Part shown: positions 19,279 through 25,904 of the stretch, piece after piece
Layout of the letters: each line of letters begins with the position of its first letter
Position numbering within the stretch: the stretch's first letter is position 1
Assembly (NCBI RefSeq): GCF_002067135.1
Contig: NZ_CP020105.1
Span: 2,480,001-2,544,000, forward strand
Length of the DNA stretch: 64,000 bases
Source of the DNA: Spirosoma rigui
GTDB lineage: Bacteria > Bacteroidota > Bacteroidia > Cytophagales > Spirosomataceae
Direction of reading: 5' to 3'
The notes under the pieces: model-generated
Told to the model about the DNA's origin: nothing
The model's database searches: none
What the model saw: only the letters and a program-made list of their open reading frames with translations
Made by a program: the position numbers and the translations under genes

Positions 19279-20082
19279 TTAAAACCCCTGCACGATGGCA
19301 AGGACGAGTTTCGCGGAGTTTCGGGCGGCTGTTTCGTAAAACGACAGCATATCGCGCCGGGCGTTATCGTCGGCCTTGTCGCTCAGACTCCGGATCACGA
19401 GGAGCGGCACCTGGATCTGGTGGCAAACCTGGGCCACGGCCGCGCCTTCCATTTCAGTGGCGTCGGCATTAAAATCCTGCCGGAGCTGCGCTACTTTCTG
19501 ACCCGACGAAATGAACTGGTCGCCCGTTACGACGATACCCGTCACGACGGTTGGCGGGCGGGTTGTAATGGGTATTGGTTCAAACGAAACGGTTTTGGCA
19601 ACGGCCTGAGCCCGCAGCAGCATGACCGAATCGGCCGGAAAATAGGCGGGGTTCATCTGGCCCGTTACGCCGTTCCGCGTTTGAATTGTTGGCTTCTGGT
19701 CGAAGGTGATCGACTGGTAATCGTGGTGAATTGTCTGGCGCGCAATAACGATATCGCCCGGCTGTAGGTCGGGGTTGGTGCCGCCCGCGATGCCGGTGAA
19801 CAGTATCCGCTGCGGCCGGAAATGGTCGAGCATCAGTGCCGTGGTCATGGCTGCGTTCACCTTACCAATGCCTGTTTCGGCCACAACGACCCGCTGTTTA
19901 CCCAAACGGCCGGTTGTAAACGCGATCCCGTCGACGATAACCGTTTTGGGTTTTTGCAAAGACTGTTTGACGAGCGCTACTTCGGCTCCGAACGCCCCGA
20001 GTAACCCCGTAATGGGTTGGGGTTTGTAGCGTTGAGCGAGGGCAGACTGGGCAACGAGCAGCAGGAAGACGACGTATTTCAT
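19279..20082 (-). CDS. Exported 5'-methylthioadenosine/S-adenosylhomocysteine nucleosidase-like protein
   Basis: MTA/SAH nucleosidases split methylthioadenosine or SAH into adenine and the thioribosyl part. The family markers are present: 'GLLGAFGAEV' (Glu34), 'ETGIGKVNAAM', 'FTGIAGGTNPDL', 'VVTGDQFISS', 'DATEMEGAAVAQVC' (ribose Glu/Met) and catalytic Asp235 in 'IRSLSDKADD'. Unusually, residues 1-17 form a signal peptide (cleavage near ALA-QR), so the enzyme should act in the periplasm. A near-consensus -7 box (TATCATTG, 20094-20087) sits 4 nt before the ATG. The adjacent upstream gene encodes a purine permease, suggesting scavenging of adenine from external nucleosides. Confidence 0.9.
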   Translation of the reverse strand: MKYVVFLLLVAQSALAQRYKPQPITGLLGAFGAEVALVKQSLQKPKTVIVDGIAFTTGRLGKQRVVVAETGIGKVNAAMTTALMLDHFRPQRILFTGIAGGTNPDLQPGDIVIARQTIHHDYQSITFDQKPTIQTRNGVTGQMNPAYFPADSVMLLRAQAVAKTVSFEPIPITTRPPTVVTGIVVTGDQFISSGQKVAQLRQDFNADATEMEGAAVAQVCHQIQVPLLVIRSLSDKADDNARRDMLSFYETAARNSAKLVLAIVQGF

Positions 20083-20169
20083 ACCGCAATGATAGCAGTT
20101 TCTGAACGATTGGGTAGCAACGGCAGGGCAGGATGAAGGAATGACTTGGGATTGTGCAATGAGCCCGGA

Positions 20170-21486
20170 TCAATGCCCGGCAAACAACGCCAGCACGCAG
20201 AACATATCGACAATCCACAGACCTGTTGGTACCTCGCGGCCTTTCCCCACGGCCATTTTGATGACTGTCCAGGACAGGAATCCCCAGATGAGCCCCTGCG
20301 TAATCGAATAGCTGAACGGGATCAGCACGAGGGCCAGAAAGGCGGGCAGGGCGTCGTCGAGTTGTCCCCATTCGATGCGGGTGATGGGCTTCATCATGAA
20401 CGCACCTACCAGCACCAGGGCCGGAGCGGTGGCAATGGCCGGAATAACCGACAGCAGGGGCGACAGAAAGAGGAAAGGCAGAAAACAGCAGCCCGCTACG
20501 ATCGCCGTCAGCCCCGTTCGTCCGCCCTGCGCAATGCCCACCGCCGACTCGATATAGGCCGTGCCGGGACTGGTACCCAGCAGGCCGGCCAGCGTAGTTG
20601 CGACGGCATCGGTCGTCAGCGACTGCTTTAGGTTGCGGGGTTCGCCGTCGGGCGCTCGCAGGTCACCCGCTTCGGCAACACCCACAAAGGTTGACAGGCT
20701 GTCGAACAGATCAGTAAAGGCGAAGGCGAAAATAACGGGCCAAAGGGCCCATTGTAGCGACCCTACGAGATCCAGTTTCCCAATCAAACTAAAATCCGGT
20801 GCGGCTACAACACCCTGGAAGTTGACCAGCGTTCTCTGCCCGACGTTCACCGCCGATGCATCACCCCAGTACCGGCCAATGGGCCAGGCCGCCAGCGTCG
20901 TCAGCACAATGCCGATGATAATGGCCCCCGGAACATCCTTTACAACCAGCACCGCGGTGAGCAAAAGCCCGAAAACGAAGGTGAGAACGATGGGGTCACT
21001 CAGCGGGGCAATGCCCACCAGCGTTGCCGGATTGGCGATGATGAACCGGGCATTTTCGAAACCAATCAGTGTAACGAAGAGTCCGATACCCGCCGAAACG
21101 GCGTAACGCAGCGGGAGGGGAATGATCCGGACAATGGCCGAACGGACGTTGAAAACAGACAACAGCAAAAAGAGAATACCCGCCCAGAAAACGGCGCCCA
21201 GCGCCACCTCAGGCCGAATGCCCATCCCTTTCACGGCCGTGAACGTGAAAAATGCGTTCAGCCCCATCCCCGGTGCTACCACAATGGGATTGCGGGCATA
21301 GAGTCCCATCATAAGACTGCAAAAAAACGCCAGCAGAACGGTTGCCGTCAGGACACCGCTGAAGGGGAGACCTGCCTGACTCAGAATGGCTGGATTGACG
21401 ATGATGATGTACATCGTTGCCAGAAAGGTTGAGATGCCGGCAAGGACTTCGGTACGGCGGGAGATGAAGGGAGCAGCTTGAATCAT
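20170..21486 (-). CDS. NCS2-type purine permease (AzgA/GhxP-like)
   Basis: A polytopic transporter with about 12-14 helices. 'EVLAGISTFLATMYIIIVNPAIL' style N-terminus, 'PGMGLNAFFTF' and 'LFDSLSTFVGVAEAGDL' followed by 'TDAVATTLAGLLGTSPGTAYIESAVG' are hallmarks of the AzgA (adenine/guanine/hypoxanthine:H+ symporter) branch. ATG 21486 gives the family-typical 'MIQ..' start; a GTG at 21534 would add 16 residues. It lies just upstream of the exported nucleosidase in the same direction (87-bp gap), which supports purine uptake. Confidence 0.92.
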   Translation of the reverse strand: MIQAAPFISRRTEVLAGISTFLATMYIIIVNPAILSQAGLPFSGVLTATVLLAFFCSLMMGLYARNPIVVAPGMGLNAFFTFTAVKGMGIRPEVALGAVFWAGILFLLLSVFNVRSAIVRIIPLPLRYAVSAGIGLFVTLIGFENARFIIANPATLVGIAPLSDPIVLTFVFGLLLTAVLVVKDVPGAIIIGIVLTTLAAWPIGRYWGDASAVNVGQRTLVNFQGVVAAPDFSLIGKLDLVGSLQWALWPVIFAFAFTDLFDSLSTFVGVAEAGDLRAPDGEPRNLKQSLTTDAVATTLAGLLGTSPGTAYIESAVGIAQGGRTGLTAIVAGCCFLPFLFLSPLLSVIPAIATAPALVLVGAFMMKPITRIEWGQLDDALPAFLALVLIPFSYSITQGLIWGFLSWTVIKMAVGKGREVPTGLWIVDMFCVLALFAGH

Positions 21487-21536
21487 GGAGGGAGAGGCAA
21501 ACGTTGCCAACGGTATCGGAGCTTTAACAGGCACCG

Positions 21537-22259
21537 TTATAATAAACGTCCGGCATCGGCATCAATCCAGACGCGTACGTTCGACCGGGTCTGGACAATG
21601 CTGGCGGGGACTTGCTCGGTAACAGGACCCGTCAGGGCCTCCCGTAGCGTAGGGCCTTTTTTGGCGCCACTAACCAGCAGGATAACATCATGGGCACCCG
21701 TCAGATGACGCAGACCCAGGGTGATGCCCTGCGTCAGCGCTGTTTCTTTATCGAAGTATTTTTGCCCGACGGTAATGGTGCTTTCGGCCAGGTCAACGAC
21801 GTGGCAACCGTTGGTGAAGGGAGTGCCCGGTTCGTTCAGTGCAATGTGTCCGTTCATACCCATACCAACCAGGAGCAGATCGAGTCCTCCCCGGCTATCG
21901 ATCAGGGCGTCTATGCGGCTGCATTCGGCAGCCAGATCGTCAGCTTTGGCGTCGAAGGTATGAATCTGGTCAGCGCGCAGACCAAGGGGCCGGAACAGAT
22001 CCCGGTACACGTAGTTGGAGCAGCTGCCGGTGTCGTCCGGACCGAAACCCACCCACTCGTCCAGCCCGACAAACGTACTCCGGCTCACATCGACTTGCCC
22101 CGCCTGCGCCAGCGCAACAAACCGGTGAAAAGCCCCAGTGGGCGTATCGCCGGAGGCCAGACACAGCACCGCATCGGGCTTTTGATGGACAAGAGCCGCT
22201 ATATGCTCGGCGGTGTGCTGCGACAGCGTATCGTAGTCGGGGAAGGTTTGGATGGTCAT
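21537..22259 (-). CDS. nagB: Glucosamine-6-phosphate deaminase / 6-phosphogluconolactonase family protein
   Basis: A 240-residue NagB/SOL-fold protein. 'LASGDTPTGAFH' is the phosphate loop, 'FVGLDEWVG' carries the catalytic Asp, and 'LLVGMGMNGHIALNEPG' holds the His-Glu pair used by NagB. These motifs match the deaminase (glucosamine-6-P to fructose-6-P and ammonia) better than the lactonase. It is the upstream neighbour of the permease gene; the 50-bp gap and same direction make cotranscription likely. Confidence 0.87.
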   Translation of the reverse strand: MTIQTFPDYDTLSQHTAEHIAALVHQKPDAVLCLASGDTPTGAFHRFVALAQAGQVDVSRSTFVGLDEWVGFGPDDTGSCSNYVYRDLFRPLGLRADQIHTFDAKADDLAAECSRIDALIDSRGGLDLLLVGMGMNGHIALNEPGTPFTNGCHVVDLAESTITVGQKYFDKETALTQGITLGLRHLTGAHDVILLVSGAKKGPTLREALTGPVTEQVPASIVQTRSNVRVWIDADAGRLL

Positions 22260-22275
22260 AGGGTTGGTTGGGAAA

Positions 22276-22376
22276 CCCTGCCAGTAGCCGAAGGCCCTGG
22301 TAGTAGTAGTGGCTGGTAGTGGTTGATAAATTTGGTATACACGACCCCTGCCAGGGCCTTCAGCCGCTGGCAGGGG
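22276..22376. repeat. Inverted GC-rich repeats between phosphatase and nagB-like genes
   Basis: CCCCTGCCAG (22345-22354) pairs with CTGGCAGGGG (22367-22376) to form a perfect 10-bp hairpin 8 nt after the phosphatase stop, a likely terminator without a T tract. A diverged inverted copy of the same unit occurs at 22276-22300 (CCCTGCCAG ... GAAGGCCCTGG). Confidence 0.55.
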
Positions 22377-22383
22377 TTATCAT

Positions 22384-23733
22384 TTATTTCAATTCACTCG
22401 CTTTGATCTGCCGGGTCCAGCGTTCGGCTCCCTTCTGGTCGTAGACCTGAATCGATAGAATCCGGTCGGTGAGAGGGCCACTGACGCCCAGGATCCCGAA
22501 GTTTCGGTCGGTCACGAGGGTGCCCTGTACATAACTGGGTTGAGCGAGTTCGGCGGCAAGGGGTTTGGCTGGACCCGACGTGAGGGGCGAAATAGTCAGG
22601 TCAACGAGCGGATACGTACCGGCCCGATCAATTTTGTGCAGGATCGTGTGATGGCGGTCGCCGGTAATGAACAGCAGGCCGGGGATTTTGGCGTCGGCGA
22701 GGGCGTTGAACAGGCGGTCACGTTCGGTGCCGTAGATGGCGTAATTCTCGAATACCTTGGCCGGGTTCACGATCTGCCCGCCCGTTATAATAAATTTGAA
22801 TGTGGCCTTGCTGGTCGTGAGCGCATCCATCAGCCACTGCATCTGCTTCTCCCCGTAGTACGCTTTACCGGGGCCGTCGGGCATGTTGTCGGGTGCCCGG
22901 AAGGTGCGGTCGTCCATCAGGAAAAACTGACAGTCGTTCCAGACGAACGTGCCGGTGCAGCCTTCGTCGAAAATAAAATTCGGGTTGGCCCAGAACAGCT
23001 TGAACGCGTCGAGGGTGGTACTCTTAAGCCAGTAACCCCGGTCGGAGTCGTCGGGACCGTAGTCGTGGTCATCCCAGATGGCGTAGTTGTGAGTGCTGGC
23101 CAGCAGCGGCTGCATCTGGGGGAGCGAGCGGGTATGCGTATAGCGCTTGAGCACGCCCGTCCGGCTGTTCCAGTCCACTTCGCGGGTATAGGTATTGTCG
23201 CCGGTCCAGAGCATGAAGTCCGGTTTTTGGGCGGCCAGGGCCGTAAAGATCTCGTAGCCGTCGCCATAGGGTTTGCCGGGCCGGTCGTAGTCAGCTTCGC
23301 CCACGTAGGTGCAGCTTCCGACGCCGAACCGAAACGCGGGGGGATCCGTTCGGAACTGCCACAGGCTTTGGGTTTGGAACTGTGTCGGGTAGGGCAGGCT
23401 CACCGGACGGCCCTCTAGCAACAGTTCGTACGTGTACTTTTTTCCGGGTTCCACCTGATCGGCGAGCAGGTGGGCTGTAAAAGCCGTTTTCCGGTCGGTC
23501 AGTACTTCATTGGTGAGGTGCGTTTTGGCGGGGTCTGCCTGGTCCCGGTACCGGATCTGAACCCGGGCGGGGCGGTTCGTCTGCGCCCATAGCATCACCT
23601 CGCGCATATCGGAGTACCCCACCATCGGTCCTGACTGAAGAGCCGACGGTTTGGGCGTTTTCGGGGCCTGACCGTAACAAAAGAACGGGCTGGCAAACAG
23701 TAACCACAAGAGAACCGGACGAATTTTGGTCAT
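22384..23733 (-). CDS. PhoD-like alkaline phosphatase family protein (secreted)
   Basis: About 449 residues from ATG 23733; an upstream start at 23781 would put extra residues before the signal peptide (hydrophobic stretch 'VLLWLLFASPFFCYG', cleavage near YGQ). An N-terminal beta-sandwich ('GYSDMREVMLWAQTNRPARV') precedes the metallophosphoesterase core: 'FGVGSCTY', 'FMLWTGDNTYTREVDW', 'IWDDHDYGPDDSD', 'QWLMDAL' and 'LFITGDRHHTIL'. These supply the Asp, Asn and His metal ligands of PhoD. The enzyme should hydrolyse phosphodiesters or monoesters outside the cytoplasm. It is divergent from lysA. Confidence 0.9.
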   Translation of the reverse strand: MTKIRPVLLWLLFASPFFCYGQAPKTPKPSALQSGPMVGYSDMREVMLWAQTNRPARVQIRYRDQADPAKTHLTNEVLTDRKTAFTAHLLADQVEPGKKYTYELLLEGRPVSLPYPTQFQTQSLWQFRTDPPAFRFGVGSCTYVGEADYDRPGKPYGDGYEIFTALAAQKPDFMLWTGDNTYTREVDWNSRTGVLKRYTHTRSLPQMQPLLASTHNYAIWDDHDYGPDDSDRGYWLKSTTLDAFKLFWANPNFIFDEGCTGTFVWNDCQFFLMDDRTFRAPDNMPDGPGKAYYGEKQMQWLMDALTTSKATFKFIITGGQIVNPAKVFENYAIYGTERDRLFNALADAKIPGLLFITGDRHHTILHKIDRAGTYPLVDLTISPLTSGPAKPLAAELAQPSYVQGTLVTDRNFGILGVSGPLTDRILSIQVYDQKGAERWTRQIKASELK

Positions 23734-23756
23734 GGGGGAAAGATGGCGTAATTTTG
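23726..23756 (+). promoter_or_regulatory. Promoter of lysA
   Basis: TTG (23726-23728), 20 bp, TAATTTTG (23749-23756, exact TAnnTTTG). The predicted start near 23762 leaves a leader of about 14 nt. It overlaps the 5' end of the divergent phosphatase gene. Confidence 0.6.
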
Positions 23757-23775
23757 CGGTTCGTTTTTCCGAGTT

Positions 23776-25041
23776 ATGCAACTGTCAGATCAGGGTTACC
23801 GCATCCAGGGTGTCGACGTCCTCGCTATTGCCGATCAGTTCGGCCTGCCGCTGTACGTGTACGATGCCGACAAAATTATCGAAAAAATCGGCTTGCTCCG
23901 GTCTTCCTTTTCGGGTGTCAACCTGAAAATAAAATACGCTGCCAAAGCCCTGACCAACGTATCAATTCTGAAGCTCATGCGCCAGCAGGGCGTTGAGATG
24001 GATTCGGTATCGGTCAACGAAGCCCGCATGGGCATACTGGCCGGTTATGCACCGGAGCAGATCATGTTTACACCCAGTGGTGTATCCTTCGATGAAATCC
24101 GCGAAGCCGTCGATCTGGGCCTTCAACTGAACGTCGACAGCCTGCCGCTGCTCGAATGGATTGGGCAGACCTATGGGCCTGCCGTGTCGATCAGTATTCG
24201 GATCAACCCCCATATTTCCGAAGGTGGCAACATCAAGATTTCGACCGGCCACGCCGATTCCAAGTTTGGTATCTCCATTCTGCAACGGGCTGAAATCCGG
24301 GCGCTGGTTGAGCAGTACCAGATTCCGGTGGTTGGCCTCCACATTCATACGGGCTCGGACTTTAAAAATGCGAACGCCTTCCTGAAAGGAGCCGACGTGC
24401 TGTTCGACTTGGCGACTGACTATCCCGATCTGCAGTTTATCGATTTCGGCAGCGGTTTTAAAGTAGCTTACCGAGAAGGGGATCACATTACGGATGTGGC
24501 GGACCTGGGCGCTAAAGTATCCGATGCGTTCCGGCAATTCTGCCAGCAGTATGGCCGTGACCTCGAACTGTGGTTCGAACCGGGCAAATTTCTGGTGAGT
24601 GAGTGCGGGCATCTGCTGGTAAAAACGAACATCGTGAAGGAGAATCCGACGCGTACGTTCGTGGCGGTCGACTCGGGCCTGAATCACCTGATCCGGCCCA
24701 TGATGTATGATTCGTACCACGACATCAAAAATATATCGAATCCCACCGGGACGGAGGAAACCTACACGGTGGTCGGTTACATTTGCGAAACCGATACGTT
24801 TGCTACCGATCGGCCGCTGCCCGAAGTTCGGCCCGGCGACGTGCTTTCGTTTGAGAACGCAGGGGCCTACGGATTCAGCATGACATCGACGTATAACGCC
24901 CGGTTCCGGCCCGCCGAAGTGCTCGTTTACGAAGGAGTACCGCATTTGATTCGCCAGCGCGATACGCTGGCTGATCTCCTGCGGGGGCAGGAGATTATTA
25001 ATTTTGAAGAACTAACTAATAAACTTGTCAGCGCAGCCTGA
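23776..25041 (+). CDS. lysA: Diaminopimelate decarboxylase
   Basis: A fold-III PLP decarboxylase that forms L-lysine from meso-DAP. PLP-binding Lys57 in 'IKYAAKALTN', 'EMDSVSVNE', 'RINPHISEGG', 'HADSKFGIS', 'GLHIHTGSDF', 'IDFGSGFKVAY' (Gly-rich phosphate site), 'EPGKFLVSECG' and 'ICETDTFA' (the Cys that reaches across the dimer). Length 421 is normal. The last step of lysine synthesis pairs functionally with the dapB gene at 33476-34222. YebC follows 74 bp downstream. Confidence 0.95.
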   Translation: MQLSDQGYRIQGVDVLAIADQFGLPLYVYDADKIIEKIGLLRSSFSGVNLKIKYAAKALTNVSILKLMRQQGVEMDSVSVNEARMGILAGYAPEQIMFTPSGVSFDEIREAVDLGLQLNVDSLPLLEWIGQTYGPAVSISIRINPHISEGGNIKISTGHADSKFGISILQRAEIRALVEQYQIPVVGLHIHTGSDFKNANAFLKGADVLFDLATDYPDLQFIDFGSGFKVAYREGDHITDVADLGAKVSDAFRQFCQQYGRDLELWFEPGKFLVSECGHLLVKTNIVKENPTRTFVAVDSGLNHLIRPMMYDSYHDIKNISNPTGTEETYTVVGYICETDTFATDRPLPEVRPGDVLSFENAGAYGFSMTSTYNARFRPAEVLVYEGVPHLIRQRDTLADLLRGQEIINFEELTNKLVSAA

Positions 25042-25115
25042 TTCGTTGGCAGAGCGTGACGGTTCCCTACGTGGCCGATACGTTCTCCGAAGGGCTGGGT
25101 CAACTAGATCATACA

Positions 25116-25829
25116 ATGGGAAGAGCGTTTGAATACCGGAAAGCGCGTAAAATGAAGCGGTGGGGCCAGATGGCCAAGACTTTTACCCGCATTGGTAAAG
25201 ACATCGTAATGGCTGTGAAGGGTGGCGGTCCCGATCCGGACACGAACGGACGGCTGCGCGCCATCATCCAGAATGCCAAAGCGGCTAATATGCCGAAGGA
25301 AAACGTCGACCGGGCTATCAAGAAAGCCTCGTCGAAGGAGCAGGAGGATTACAAAGAGATCGTATACGAGGCCTACGCCCCACATGGCGTAGCGCTGGTG
25401 ATCGAAACCGCCACCGACAACCACAACCGTACCGTTGCCAACGTTCGCAGTTACCTCAACAAACTGGGTGGTAGCCTCGGTACGCAGGGAATGCTCGACT
25501 TCATGTTCGACCGGAAGTCGGTATTCCGGATACCCGCCGAAGGGATTGACCCCGACGAACTCGAACTCGAACTGATCGATGTTGGGGGTGATGAACTGGA
25601 GTTTGATGAGGAGGCCAACCAATACATCATTTACGGTGAATTCACCGCTTTTGGCTCCGTACAGAAATTCCTCGAAGAAAAAGGCTTCGAGATCAAACAG
25701 GCCGAATTCGAACGGATTCCGAACGATTACAAAGAACTGACCGATGAAGAGGCCGCCGATGTAGAGAAACTCATTGAACGGATTGAAGAGGACGACGACG
25801 TTCAGATGGTGTACCACAACATGCGGTAG
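25116..25829 (+). CDS. YebC/PmpR family (TACO1-like) protein
   Basis: ATG 25116 gives the family-typical 'MGRAFEYRKARKMKRW' start (an earlier in-frame start at 25056 is not conserved-looking). Further marks: 'TRIGKDIVMAVKGGGPDPDTNGRL', 'NAKAANMPKENVDRAIKKA', 'YEAYAPHGVA' and 'ETATDNHNRTVANVR'. The acidic C-terminal domain ends 'EDDDVQMVYHNM'. These proteins were described as DNA-binding regulators and more recently as translation factors that help ribosomes through difficult sequences; the 'AFEYRKA' subgroup is the TACO1/YebC-II-like branch common in Bacteroidota. It ends at a 23-bp perfect hairpin. Confidence 0.93.
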   Translation: MGRAFEYRKARKMKRWGQMAKTFTRIGKDIVMAVKGGGPDPDTNGRLRAIIQNAKAANMPKENVDRAIKKASSKEQEDYKEIVYEAYAPHGVALVIETATDNHNRTVANVRSYLNKLGGSLGTQGMLDFMFDRKSVFRIPAEGIDPDELELELIDVGGDELEFDEEANQYIIYGEFTAFGSVQKFLEEKGFEIKQAEFERIPNDYKELTDEEAADVEKLIERIEEDDDVQMVYHNMR

Positions 25830-25847
25830 TACTTGGTTTAAGAAAAA

Positions 25848-25893
25848 ATACAAAAGGGGCTGTTCGATACGTATCGAACAGCCCCTTTTGTAT
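25848..25893. terminator. 23-bp perfect inverted repeat, bidirectional terminator
   Basis: Arms 25848-25870 and 25871-25893 are perfectly complementary (AAAAGGGGCTGTTCGATAC core) with no spacer. It lies between the convergent YebC and CHU_C-protein stops, 18 nt and 12 nt away respectively. Confidence 0.85.
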
Positions 25894-25904
25894 TCCGGTA
25901 ATTG

